A stretch of 64,000 nucleotides of DNA from positions 7,117,001 to 7,181,000 of the forward strand of contig NZ_CP012382.1 of assembly GCF_001267885.1 (NCBI RefSeq), given 5' to 3'. This DNA is from Streptomyces ambofaciens ATCC 23877 (GTDB lineage: Bacteria > Actinomycetota > Actinomycetes > Streptomycetales > Streptomycetaceae). Both the position numbers and the translations under genes were made by a program. Shown here piece after piece: positions 26,500 through 34,984 of this stretch; position 1 is the first letter of the stretch, and every line of letters begins with the position of its first letter. The notes under the pieces are model-generated. The model was not told the origin of the DNA and did no database searches. It saw nothing but the letters and a program-made list of their open reading frames with translations.

Positions 26500-27165
26500 T
26501 CAGCGGACCCCGGTCATGCGGGCGAAGGCGACGACGTTCCCCTCGTAGCCGTTCTGCTTCGAGAAACCGCCACCGCAGGTGATGACCCGCAGCTCCGGGG
26601 CGCCCTTGGACGCGTAGACCCGGTCGCCGGGGAAGTCGTCCTTCTCGAAGACCTCGATGCCGTAGATCTCGAAGACCGCCGTCTTCCCGTCCTGGCGGCG
26701 CACCTCCACCTTGTTGCCCTTCTTCAGCGCACCGAGCCCGTAGAAGACGGCGGGTCCCTGCTGGTTGTCGACATGGCCGACCACCACCGCGGTGCCCTTC
26801 TCGCCGGGGGAGACCGCGCCGGTGAACCAGCCGGCCAGGTTCGGGTCCTCGGCCGGCGGAGCGTCGACCCAGCCGTCCGCGTCGAGACCGACCGGCATGA
26901 TCGGCGCGTCGACCTGGATGGCGGGGACGGTGACCTGGTCGGGCACCGAGTACGGCAGCGGGGCGAGGCCCGGGACGGTGCCCTCCCCCCTCGTGACGCG
27001 GCTGTCCGAGGCCGCGGCGGACGCCGGCTGCGGCGGGCCCTGGTCGAACTCTCCCGAACCGTTGCGGATGAGCGCGAGCCCGGTCAGCAGGACCAGCGCT
27101 ATCACGCCCCAGGGAGCGCGTTTCCTCCGCCGCTCCTCCTCTTCGGCCCACTCGGACGCATCCAT
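26500..27165 (-). CDS. class F sortase
   Basis: 221-residue membrane-anchored transpeptidase. It has a cytoplasmic charged N terminus (residues 1-17), a TM helix at about 18-34, then a sortase barrel with His131 in VVVGHVDN, Cys197 in VITCGGGF and a late Arg near 216. The segment VPAIQVDAPIMPVGLD and the short GWFTGAVSPGEKGTAVV are class F hallmarks. Catalytic residues look intact. No nearby product has an obvious LPxTG or LAxTG sorting signal. It is divergent from the secreted gene at 27495. Confidence 0.9.
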   Translation of the reverse strand: MDASEWAEEEERRRKRAPWGVIALVLLTGLALIRNGSGEFDQGPPQPASAAASDSRVTRGEGTVPGLAPLPYSVPDQVTVPAIQVDAPIMPVGLDADGWVDAPPAEDPNLAGWFTGAVSPGEKGTAVVVGHVDNQQGPAVFYGLGALKKGNKVEVRRQDGKTAVFEIYGIEVFEKDDFPGDRVYASKGAPELRVITCGGGFSKQNGYEGNVVAFARMTGVR

Positions 27166-27494
27166 TGGCCATCCCCTCTCGACCCGGCCGTCGCCCGGTC
27201 GTCCGCGCATACGAGCACGCTAAGCGCCGCACGTCCGACCGGCGACGGGGCGGCGGCGAACGGGTGGCGCCCCGCTCTTCCGTGAGCCATCCGGGACGCT
27301 CGGGCGGGAAATTTCTGACGGTCCGTGACCTGCGGTGATATCCGGTCGCGCGGTTCCGGCGCGGCACGCCCCTCACCAGGACGGACCATTCCCGAAATGC
27401 GGCCCCGCGCACGGCAACTGAGGGTCTATCTGGGAGGCGCTTTCTCGCCGATCGACCGGGGACGGGTCCCGGGGCGTCTTCCGCGGAGGATCAC
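27166..27494. other. 329-bp divergent intergenic region between sortase and secreted protein genes
   Basis: No gene is supported. GCGGAGGATCAC just before 27495 is the ribosome site of the secreted-protein gene. The AT-richer stretch around 27308-27345 (AAATTTC, GATATCC) is the likely promoter area, but I cannot assign -35/-10 elements. Confidence 0.5.
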
Positions 27495-27989
27495 ATGCGC
27501 AACACTCGTGCCCTCGCGGCAGCCGGCGCCGCGGTCGCTGTCCTCGGACTGGGCGCCCCCACGGCAACCGCCGGCGGCGACCACAACCAGCCGAGCAACA
27601 TCGTCGCCCTGCCCAGTGTGATCGCCCGGGGCGGCCAGATGACCGTCACGGTCGACGGCTGCCCGCAGGGCGGCACGATGACCTCGGACGCGTTCCGGAC
27701 GACCCACCTGACCCCGGTCAGGGGCGCCAACGAGACGTCCAGGGGCACCGCCACGATCAGGCAGGACGCCCGGCCGGGTTCGTACGACATCACCGTCAAC
27801 TGCTCGGGCCGGCGACTCACGCGGCCGGCCGCCTTCACCGTCATCGGCGGCGTCCGCGGTGGCATCGGGGGCAGCAGCTCCAGCGGGGCGACGCCGACCG
27901 ACATCGCGATCGGCGGCGGGCTGGTCGTCGCGGCCGTCGCAGGCGGCGGTCTGTTCTGGATGCGCCGCAGGGCCGAGCGGCGGTTCTGA
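27495..27989 (+). CDS. secreted Ig-like protein with C-terminal membrane anchor (unknown function)
   Basis: 164 residues: signal peptide 1-26 (cleavage after ATA), a beta-rich domain about 33-118 with one Cys pair (C56, C103) likely to form a disulfide, a Gly/Ser linker (120-133), a TM helix 137-155 and an Arg-rich tail RRRAERRF. This is a type I topology with the domain outside. The overall plan and Cys spacing match the product of the convergent gene at 28161, so the two look like paralogues. There is no sorting motif before the TM. Strong GGAGG ribosome site. Confidence 0.8.
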   Translation: MRNTRALAAAGAAVAVLGLGAPTATAGGDHNQPSNIVALPSVIARGGQMTVTVDGCPQGGTMTSDAFRTTHLTPVRGANETSRGTATIRQDARPGSYDITVNCSGRRLTRPAAFTVIGGVRGGIGGSSSSGATPTDIAIGGGLVVAAVAGGGLFWMRRRAERRF

Positions 27990-28098
27990 CGCGGTCCCGG
28001 GCGTCACGGGCGGGCTCCGCCTTCGGGGGGCGGTCCCGTCCGGTCCCCTGCGGGCCACGCGGGTGTCGCACCGGCGGATCGCGCGTCGTACGCCGCAA

Positions 28099-28139
28099 GG
28101 GCTTCGCCCCGGACCCGTCGCGGGTCCGGGGCGAAGCCC
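28099..28139. terminator. long bidirectional hairpin between convergent paralogues
   Basis: A 19-bp perfect stem (starting GGGCTTCGCCCCGGACCCG) with a 3-nt TCG loop, placed between the two convergent Ig-like protein genes. Confidence 0.88.
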
Positions 28140-28160
28140 GGCGCGTGCGGCGCGGAAGGG

Positions 28161-28685
28161 TCAGGCCCCGTCCTCGCCGGTGCGGCGCCGCGAGAGGTGG
28201 TACGCGGCCCCGGCCGAACCCGCGACGAGGGCGAGGCCGAGCCCGATCTCCCGCACGTCGAACCCGGCGACGCTGCCCCCCTCGCCGGCGTGCACGCCCT
28301 TGGGGTGACCGGACTCCCCGGAGGGGTGGTGGGAGTGGCCGCCCGCGATGGTCAGGTCCACCGCCTCGGTCCTGCCGTCGCACGCGAACGTCACCTGGTA
28401 GACCGCTCCGCGACGGGCGTCCCGGTCGACCCGTGCGGTCGCCGACGACTCGTGCCGCGGGATGGTGACCGTGTCGAACACCGGCGACTCGACCGTGACG
28501 CGTCCGTGGCACCCGCCGGCGCCCCGGCCCACCCCCAGGGTGACCTCGCCGCCCGGTGCCACGGTGGCGGGACGGACGGTGAAGCCGAACGTCGAACTGC
28601 CGCCCACGGCCGCCCCGGCCGGTACGCAGCCCGAGAGGGCGGCGGCGCCCAGCAGTGCGACCGAGGCGACGGGTATCGCGCGCAT
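28161..28685 (-). CDS. Ig-like lipoprotein with C-terminal membrane helix, paralogue of the 27495 product
   Basis: 174 residues. A canonical lipobox L17-S-G-C20 predicts lipidation. A beta domain about 31-115 has a Cys pair (C59, C102) spaced as in the neighbour (43 versus 47 residues apart). A His-rich linker follows (HSHHPSGESGHPKGVH, about 117-132) that might bind metal, then a TM at 146-163 and a basic tail. Having both a lipid anchor and a TM is odd. The two genes are convergent and probably arose by inverted duplication. Function unknown. Confidence 0.78.
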   Translation of the reverse strand: MRAIPVASVALLGAAALSGCVPAGAAVGGSSTFGFTVRPATVAPGGEVTLGVGRGAGGCHGRVTVESPVFDTVTIPRHESSATARVDRDARRGAVYQVTFACDGRTEAVDLTIAGGHSHHPSGESGHPKGVHAGEGGSVAGFDVREIGLGLALVAGSAGAAYHLSRRRTGEDGA

Positions 28686-28852
28686 GGTGAATCCTCCGGG
28701 TCCCCGAGGAGCGGCGGCGGACCTGTTCCGCACGTGCCACGAATGCACCTCGATGTTCGGAACGCTAGGAAGGCGGACCCCCGGGCGCGATCGCTGTAGG
28801 GCGAACGGGTCAATCGTGTGGGCCGGTCAGGGGAGGGCGCCGGAGTGTCGGA

Positions 28853-28893
28853 CGCCCCTCGGCGGCCCCCGGTGCGGGGGCCGCCGAGGGGCG
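28853..28893. terminator. hairpin terminator after the DUF4239 gene
   Basis: An 18-bp perfect stem (CGCCCCTCGGCGGCCCCC and its complement) with loop GGTGC, 30 bp past the DUF4239 stop on the minus strand. Confidence 0.85.
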
Positions 28894-28923
28894 CGGACGA
28901 CTGCGGGCGGCGGGGAGGAGAGC

Positions 28924-29688
28924 TCAGTCCTTCGCCCCGGGGAAGAGGTTCACGAAGGGGTCCGTCGACGCCGCGACCCCGCGGCTGAACGGTGCGTCGA
29001 AGTCCCAGATCAGGAAGAGCAGGAACGCGATCAGCGCCGAGAACAGTCCGGCGAGGATCAGTTCGCGCGGTGTCCGCCGGATCTGGAGGGCGAAGACCAT
29101 GCCGACAGTGACGACGCCCCCCGTGATGAGCCCGAACCACACCACACCCGGCATGGTCGCCCCGGTCGACTCCGCCCGGGCGATACGGGCCTGGTCCGCG
29201 GCGGTCACCTGGTCCACGAGCGGCTGGTACGCCTGCGCCTCGAAGTCCGACTGCGGTTCGTAGTCGGTGACGTCGGCGCGGACGCGGTCGAGGAGCTCGG
29301 CACCGCGTTCGGTCATCTCGCCGCGGTCGGCCATGACCTTCCACTCGGTGGTCACGACGTGTCCGACATAGGCGTTGACATCCTCCCGGATGCGGTCACG
29401 GATGTCGGGGGGATAGACCCGGACGCGTTCCGAGATCTCGTGCAGCGCCACCGCCTCCGTCTGCACGTGGTCCTGGGCGGCGCTGCGTGCCTCCCAGACA
29501 CCCGCGATGGCCAGACCCAGGACGATGGCGTACACCACACCGATCCACATCGTCATGTACTCGATGACGTCCGGGGTCTCGGTGATGTCCTCGTCGTCGG
29601 ACGCCCTGCGGTGCCGTACGACGGTGATGATGACCACCACGACACAGGCGGCCAGCATCGCGAGGGTGAGAACAAGCCATTCCGGCAA
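28924..29688 (-). CDS. DUF4239 (bestrophin-like) membrane protein
   Basis: 254 residues with two N-terminal helices (about 4-24 and 47-67), a soluble helical region of about 110 residues, and two C-terminal helices (about 183-203, 208-228). This two-plus-two plan with the conserved AIVLGLAIAGVWEAR and RIREDVNAYV segments is DUF4239, distantly like bestrophin channels; activity is unknown. The TTG start is preceded by CTGGAG. The Pro-Thr protein gene lies 15 bp upstream on the same strand, so the two are probably one transcript. Confidence 0.82.
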   Translation of the reverse strand: MPEWLVLTLAMLAACVVVVIITVVRHRRASDDEDITETPDVIEYMTMWIGVVYAIVLGLAIAGVWEARSAAQDHVQTEAVALHEISERVRVYPPDIRDRIREDVNAYVGHVVTTEWKVMADRGEMTERGAELLDRVRADVTDYEPQSDFEAQAYQPLVDQVTAADQARIARAESTGATMPGVVWFGLITGGVVTVGMVFALQIRRTPRELILAGLFSALIAFLLFLIWDFDAPFSRGVAASTDPFVNLFPGAKD

Positions 29689-29703
29689 GAGGGGCTCCAG
29701 GGA

Positions 29704-30297
29704 TCAGCGCGCACGGAGCGCGGCGACGGCGACCACCGCGGGCACCGTGATGAGCAGGACGAAGACGAGCGGTGACGTGGCCCCGCGGGAGGACCGCTGC
29801 TGGGGCCGGGCCGCGCGGTAGCGCGGGTAGTGCACCGGGCTCAGCGACGGCCGGGGCGCGGGCGTCGCCGACGGGGCCGGCGCGGGAGCCGCAGGACGGG
29901 CCGGCGCCGGGGTGGGGCTCGGTGTCGGAGTCGGTGTGGGCGCGGGCGGCGCCTCGGGCTTCGGGGCCGGCGGCTTCCTTGGAGGAGGCTCAGGGGCGGG
30001 GGGCGGCGGGGGAGGGGGCTTCGGCGGAGGAGGTGTGGGCGTCGGAGTGGGGGTGGGCGTCGGCGTGGGCGTCGGCGTCGGCGTCGGCTCGGGGCACGGG
30101 AAGACAGGCCAGGTGTCACTCCCGGCGACCGCCACCGCGTGCGTGCCACCCGGTCCGGTGGACGCATACGCGCAGGCGTCCGCCTGCGCCGGGCCGATCG
30201 GTGCGCCGACGAGTGTGAACGTCAGCGTCACCAGGGCCAACACCCGTCCGGAAACGACGGGTCGGGACGGTTCGGGTCCATGCACGACGCAGATCAT
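29704..30297 (-). CDS. Pro/Thr-rich wall-spanning membrane-anchored protein
   Basis: 197 residues: signal peptide about 14-39 (cut after AQADA), a short Cys-bearing N-terminal domain (C42, C68), then about 85 residues of PT, PP and PA repeats, a basic patch (YRAARPQQRSSRG) and a C-terminal TM (about 174-193). The Pro-Thr tract is a rigid spacer able to cross peptidoglycan and show the small N-terminal head outside. It has no LPxTG, so anchoring is by the TM. Probably cotranscribed with the DUF4239 gene. Confidence 0.72.
   Translation of the reverse strand: MICVVHGPEPSRPVVSGRVLALVTLTFTLVGAPIGPAQADACAYASTGPGGTHAVAVAGSDTWPVFPCPEPTPTPTPTPTPTPTPTPTPPPPKPPPPPPPAPEPPPRKPPAPKPEAPPAPTPTPTPSPTPAPARPAAPAPAPSATPAPRPSLSPVHYPRYRAARPQQRSSRGATSPLVFVLLITVPAVVAVAALRAR
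30032..30090. repeat. hexanucleotide array encoding the Pro-Thr tract
   Basis: About nine to ten copies of GGCGTC/GGAGTG-type hexamers on the plus strand, coding for P-T pairs on the minus strand. Such in-frame arrays change length by slippage, so spacer length may vary between strains. Confidence 0.7.
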
Positions 30298-30563
30298 GGA
30301 GCCTCGCGGGCCGGACCACGGCGGATCACCGGACGATTGGCCCGAAGGAGGGACACGGAGCCGTCGGCGGTTTGACCGGCGCACTCCCGCCCCCGGCCGG
30401 ATTCGTATCCGTGTACGGACGGCGGCCGGGGGTGCGGGGAGCGTCCACGGCCGAGAAGAAAAAGACGCCGCCGTTGAACACAACCGGCTCCCCCGTGCGT
30501 ACCCAGTGTCGTGCGGCGGCGCGGCTGCCGTCCCAACACCTTCGTGACGATCGGGGATTGACG

Positions 30564-31511
30564 ATGAAGACCTCCTGGCGGAGCGCCTCACTCGTGGTGA
30601 GCGCCGCGGCGGTGCTGGCGCTGACGACGGCGTGCGGCCAGGACGGCGGCACCACCACCGGCAGCCAGAACGTGGGCGCCACCGCGGCGCCCGGCGACGT
30701 CGGCGACATCGGGGCCGGCGCCGGCGAAGGCCTGGGCACCGGCGCGAACGGCGCGCAGGCGTCGCCGAGCGCGGCGGAGCCGGCGGGCAAGCTGTCCGTC
30801 TCCACGAACGCCGAGATCGGCGAGCTGGTGACCGACGGCGCCGGACGCACCCTCTACCGCTTCGACGCGGACACCGCCAAGCCGCCCAAGACGACCTGCG
30901 AGAACGACTGCGCCACCGCATGGCCGCCCGTGGCCGCCGACGACGCCCTCGCCGGCGAGGGGATCGACAAGGCGCTGCTCGGCGAGGTCACCCGGGCCGA
31001 CGGCACCAAGCAGCTGACCATCGGCGGCTGGCCGGCGTACCGGTACGCCAAGGACACCGCCGCCGGGGACGTCAAGGGCCAGGGCGTGGGCGGCAAGTGG
31101 TACGCGCTCGCCGCCGACGGCAAGAAGGCCCAGGCGGCCGAGTCGGCCGCCCTGTCCACCCGCGACGACCCGAAGCTCGGCGAGATCGTCGTCGACAAGA
31201 ACGGCATGACCGTCTACCGCTTCATGAAGGACGAGGCCTGGCCGAAGCCGGTGTCGGCGTGCACCGGCGCCTGCCTGGAGAAGTGGCCGGTGGTGGCGCC
31301 CGTGGAGCCCGAGGACACGGAGGGCGTCGTGAAGAAGGACCTGATGACCTTCACCCGGCCCGACGGTGCCGAGCAGCAGACGGTCGACTGCTGGCCGATC
31401 TACACGTTCGCCGGCGACAAGAAGGCCGGCGACACCAACGGGCAGGGCGTCGGCGGGACGTGGTACGCCGTCTCGCCCGACGGGAAGCCGGTCGGCGCGC
31501 CGAAGAAGTAG
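30564..31511 (+). CDS. lipoprotein with tandem secreted-repeat (PF03640-type) domains
   Basis: 315-residue lipoprotein; the signal ends LALTTAC with lipidated C24. After a Gly/Ala-rich linker (25-75), four related units with the Y-R-F ... C ... C-x-x-x-W-P-P/V pattern are arranged as two domains: LVTDGAGRTLYRFDADT ... CENDCATAWPPV, then GGWPAYRYAKD; and VVDKNGMTVYRFMKDE ... CTGACLEKWPVV, then DCWPIYTFAGD. Each domain ends with a WYA strand. This matches the S. coelicolor lipoprotein remembered as SCO0930. Biochemical role unknown; the Cys pairs and aromatic loops suggest ligand binding. Confidence 0.87.
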   Translation: MKTSWRSASLVVSAAAVLALTTACGQDGGTTTGSQNVGATAAPGDVGDIGAGAGEGLGTGANGAQASPSAAEPAGKLSVSTNAEIGELVTDGAGRTLYRFDADTAKPPKTTCENDCATAWPPVAADDALAGEGIDKALLGEVTRADGTKQLTIGGWPAYRYAKDTAAGDVKGQGVGGKWYALAADGKKAQAAESAALSTRDDPKLGEIVVDKNGMTVYRFMKDEAWPKPVSACTGACLEKWPVVAPVEPEDTEGVVKKDLMTFTRPDGAEQQTVDCWPIYTFAGDKKAGDTNGQGVGGTWYAVSPDGKPVGAPKK

Positions 31512-31552
31512 CGGCCTCCCGACCGTCCGCCGGCCCTCGGCGCGACACCAGC

Positions 31553-31590
31553 GGACCGTCCCCTCCGTACCCAGGCGGAGGGGACGGTCC
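31553..31590 (+). terminator. hairpin terminator after the repeat lipoprotein gene
   Basis: A 15-bp perfect stem (GGACCGTCCCCTCCG and its complement) with an 8-nt loop, 42 bp past the lipoprotein stop. Confidence 0.85.
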
Positions 31591-31751
31591 TGTTCGTGCG
31601 CTTCGGCCCGCCTCGACGCGCCCTGGCGTGCGGCACGTGCCGCAGGCAGTGACCGGTAACGGATGGTCAATTTCCGGTTGGGCTCGCCCGTTTGGCGGGC
31701 GATCAGTAGCCTCTGCTCGAACACCGGATCGCCAATGCCTTGGAGAGCTAG

Positions 31752-32564
31752 ATGGAGCGTCCCGCCTGGGCCCCTCGCAGCATCGACATCACGGTGCCCA
31801 GCGTGTCCCGGATCTACGACTTCTACCTGGGCGGTTCCCACAACTTCGAGGTCGACCGGGAAGCGGCCCGCAGGGCCATGGAGTTCATGCCGGGCCTCCC
31901 CAAGATCATGCAGGCGAACCGGGCGTTCATGCGCCGGGCCGTGCGCCTCGCGGCCGACGAGGGCATCGACCAGTTCCTGGACATCGGCTCCGGCATCCCC
32001 ACCTTCGGCAGCGTCCACGAGGTGGCCCGGGCGGCCCGGCCCGGCGCGCGCGTGGTGTACGTCGACCACGACCCGGTGGCGGTCGCGCACAGCGAGGCCG
32101 TCCTGGCGGGCGACGACGACGCGGCCGTCGTGGCCGGCGACCTCCTCAAGCCCCGGGACATCCTCACCGACGCCCGGGTGGAGCGGCTGATCGACCTGAA
32201 TCGGCCGGTGGCCCTGCTGCTGGTTGCCATACTGCACTTCGTGGAAGACGCGGACGACCCCTACGCGGCGGTGGCCGAGCTGAGCCGAGCGCTCGCGCCG
32301 GGCAGCCTGCTCGTCCTCACGCACGCCTCGTACGAGGGGATCCCGCTGTCCGCCGAGCGGGCCGGGGGCGCGGTGGGGGTGTACAAGGACATCCGCAATC
32401 CGCTGATCATGCGTTCGCGCGAGGAGATCGCGCGGTTCTTCGAGGGGTACGACATGGTGGAACCCGGACTGGTTCCGATGCCGCGCTGGCGGCCCGAGGG
32501 GGCGCCGGAGGACGAGGACCCGTACGCGTTCTCCGGTTTCGCCGGCGTGGGACGTACGGCGTGA
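31752..32564 (+). CDS. SAM-dependent methyltransferase (PF04672/DUF574 family)
   Basis: 270-residue class I methyltransferase of a family greatly expanded in actinomycetes; substrate unknown. The N-terminal signature is SRIYDFYLGGSHNFEVDR (19-36), motif I is FLDIGSGIPT (75-84), the acidic end of strand 2 is VVYVDHDPVAV, and PVALLLVAILHFV is the later motif. The ATG follows GGAGAG. Its TGA overlaps the GTG of the c-di-GMP gene (GTGA, 4 bp), so the pair is translationally coupled, hinting at a shared role. Confidence 0.87.
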   Translation: MERPAWAPRSIDITVPSVSRIYDFYLGGSHNFEVDREAARRAMEFMPGLPKIMQANRAFMRRAVRLAADEGIDQFLDIGSGIPTFGSVHEVARAARPGARVVYVDHDPVAVAHSEAVLAGDDDAAVVAGDLLKPRDILTDARVERLIDLNRPVALLLVAILHFVEDADDPYAAVAELSRALAPGSLLVLTHASYEGIPLSAERAGGAVGVYKDIRNPLIMRSREEIARFFEGYDMVEPGLVPMPRWRPEGAPEDEDPYAFSGFAGVGRTA

Positions 32565-34705
32565 GCGCGGAACCGGACGGTGCGCAGGACAGACTGCGCC
32601 GGTTCGCGACGATCTGGAGCCGGGCCGTCTTCCCGGTGACCTCGACGTCGTCGACCCGCCTCGAGTTCGAGGAGCAACTGCTGCCGCTGGCCCGCCGGCT
32701 GCGCGAGGTGCTGCGCGCCCGCGGCTTCGAGGCGGAGGAGGCCAGGGCGGTCGGCGCCGCGCTCGTCGACGCGCACTGCACCGACCCGGAGGCGCTCGCC
32801 CGGACGCTGGACTGCATCGACGCCTACCTCGTGCTCTACTGCGGCGAGGACGGAGACCCCGAGCACCTGCGGGCCCGTTCGGCGCGGCTCCAGCACGCCA
32901 TGGCGGCCGGGTTCGCCGGGGCGCTGCGCGCCAGGACCCTGGCCGAGCAGGAGGCCATCGCGCAGGCCGCGCTGAAGGCGCAGGGCGTGGTGGCCGAGGC
33001 CCTGCACGCCAGCGAGGCACGCTTCCGCGCGGTCTTCGAGGGCGCCGCCATAGGCATCGGCATCGCCGACCTGGACGGCAACGTCCTCCAGGTCAACGGG
33101 GCGTTGATGCGCATGTTCGGCATCGCCGACCCGAGGCTGCGCGGCCGCAACGTCCGGGAGTGGTCGCACCCCGACGACGCGCCCCAGACCTGGCGGCTCT
33201 ACGACGAGCTGGTGCGCGGCGAGCGCGAGGCCTACCACCTGGAGAAGGCCTTCTACCGGCCCGACGGCACCGTCCTGTGGACCAACCTCACCGTCTCCCT
33301 GCTGCGCGACGCCGACGGCAGCCCGCAGTACCAGCTGGCGCTGATGGAGGACACCACCGAGCGCCGGCTGCTCAACCTGCGGCTGCGCTACGAGGCCACC
33401 CACGACGCGCTCACCGGCCTGCCCAACCGCAGCTTCTTCTTCGAACGCCTGGAGAAGGCCCTCAATGCGGGGCCAGGCCAGCGGTACGGCCTGTGCTACC
33501 TCGACCTCGACGGCTTCAAGACGGTCAACGACAGCCTCGGCCACGCGGCCGGCGACCGCCTCCTCGTGGAGGTCGCCGATCGCCTGCAGTCCTGCGCCAC
33601 CGCACCCGGCGAGATGGTCGCCCGGCTCGGCGGCGACGAGTTCGTGGCGCTGACCACCGGCCCCGACACCCCGCGCGAGGTCGACGAACTGGCCGGTCGG
33701 ATCATGAACGCGTTGCTCGCCCCGATCAGCGTCGACGGCCGCGAACTCACGGTCCGCGGCAGTATCGGCATCGTCGAGGGCCCCGCGGGGGAGCGCAGTC
33801 CCGCCGAGGTGCTGCGCAGCGCCGACATCACCATGTACCGGGCCAAGTCGGCGGGGGGCAACCGCTACGAGCTGGCCGACCCGGAGGCCGACGCCCGCGT
33901 CATCACCCGGCACGGTCTGACGACCGCGTTGCCGGCGGCCCTGGAGCGGGGCGAGTTCTTCATCGAGTACCAGCCGCTGGTGCACCTCGGTGACGGCAGT
34001 GTGCACGGCGCCGAGGCGCTGGTGCGGTGGCTGCACCCGCAGCACGGTGTCCTCGGCCCGGACCGCTTCATCCCGCTCGCCGAGCACACGGGGCTGATCG
34101 TGCCGCTGGGCCGCTGGGTGCTGGAGCAGTCCGTGCGGCAGGCCCGCGTCTGGCGGGAGCGGTACGGCGAGAGCACCGCCGCCGGCCCGCTGCGCATCAA
34201 CGTCAACCTCTCGCCCTGCCAGCTCACCCACCCCGGCCTGGTGCAGGACACCGTGGACATCCTGGAGCGGACCGGGGTCGCGCCCGACGCGCTCTGCCTG
34301 GAGGTGACGGAGTCGGCGCTGATCGGCGCGGACGACGACCTGCTCAAGCCGCTGCGCCGGCTGGCCGAGATGGGCGTGGACATCGCCCTGGACGACTTCG
34401 GCACCGGCTACTCCAACCTCGCCAACCTGCGCCGGCTGCCGGTGAGCGTGCTCAAGCTGGACCGCTCCTTCACCCAGAGCATGCAGCGGTTCCCGGCCGA
34501 CCCCGTCGACCTCAAGATCGTCGAGGGCATCGTCGCCCTGGCCCACAGCCTGGACCTCACGGTCACCGTGGAGGGTGTGGAGACCGGCGCCCAGGCCGAG
34601 CAGCTCCGCATACTCGGCTGCGACACGGCCCAGGGCTGGTACTACGCCCGCCCGGGTCCACCGGAGCGCCTGCACGAACTGGCCCTGGTGGACGCCACGG
34701 GCTGA
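32561..34705 (+). CDS. rmdA: PAS-GGDEF-EAL cyclic-di-GMP enzyme, RmdA-like
   Basis: 714-residue regulator of c-di-GMP. Residues 1-145 form a helical N-terminal region, followed by PAS about 150-270 (SEARFRAVFEGAAIGIGIAD), GGDEF about 285-440 and EAL about 455-705. Both catalytic signatures are intact: RLGGDEF near 355, and the EAL motif in GAEALVRWLHP near 483 with DFGTGYSNL near 611. Both synthesis and breakdown are therefore possible, as reported for RmdA of S. coelicolor and S. venezuelae, which controls development. Domain order and neighbours (lipoprotein, LysR, sdh) match that locus as I remember it. No TM. Confidence 0.82.
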   Translation: MSAEPDGAQDRLRRFATIWSRAVFPVTSTSSTRLEFEEQLLPLARRLREVLRARGFEAEEARAVGAALVDAHCTDPEALARTLDCIDAYLVLYCGEDGDPEHLRARSARLQHAMAAGFAGALRARTLAEQEAIAQAALKAQGVVAEALHASEARFRAVFEGAAIGIGIADLDGNVLQVNGALMRMFGIADPRLRGRNVREWSHPDDAPQTWRLYDELVRGEREAYHLEKAFYRPDGTVLWTNLTVSLLRDADGSPQYQLALMEDTTERRLLNLRLRYEATHDALTGLPNRSFFFERLEKALNAGPGQRYGLCYLDLDGFKTVNDSLGHAAGDRLLVEVADRLQSCATAPGEMVARLGGDEFVALTTGPDTPREVDELAGRIMNALLAPISVDGRELTVRGSIGIVEGPAGERSPAEVLRSADITMYRAKSAGGNRYELADPEADARVITRHGLTTALPAALERGEFFIEYQPLVHLGDGSVHGAEALVRWLHPQHGVLGPDRFIPLAEHTGLIVPLGRWVLEQSVRQARVWRERYGESTAAGPLRINVNLSPCQLTHPGLVQDTVDILERTGVAPDALCLEVTESALIGADDDLLKPLRRLAEMGVDIALDDFGTGYSNLANLRRLPVSVLKLDRSFTQSMQRFPADPVDLKIVEGIVALAHSLDLTVTVEGVETGAQAEQLRILGCDTAQGWYYARPGPPERLHELALVDATG

Positions 34706-34783
34706 CCGGACGTCCGGCTCCGGGACGGCCCCGGAGCCCCGCCCCGGGCAGCCGCGGCGACCGCCGCCGCCGCGCCAACCAGA

Positions 34784-34846
34784 GCCGCGGTCGCCGCGCG
34801 GACCTGGGCCGCGGTCGCGGGGCGGACCAGGGCCGCGGTCGCCGTG
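34784..34846. repeat. 24-bp tandem repeat downstream of rmdA
   Basis: Copies begin at 34784, 34808 and 34832 with the core GCCGCGGTCGC. The 279-bp gap between rmdA and the LysR gene otherwise holds no gene. Confidence 0.75.
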
Positions 34847-34984
34847 GCACGGGACGTGACCCCGGCGGGCATGGCCGGCGTACCGGCGGGCCCCGGTGGC
34901 ACGCCCGGAACCGCGCGCGCGGGCCGCCGGTGGTGCGAGGAGCCCCTCAGGACGGCCGTGCTCGCCCGACCCGCGGAGCGCGGC

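Noticed and set aside
29830..30547. Plus-strand Gly/Val-rich frames opposite the Pro-Thr protein
   Set aside because: The minus frame has a signal peptide, TM and Cys residues in order, while the plus frames are pure repeat translation.
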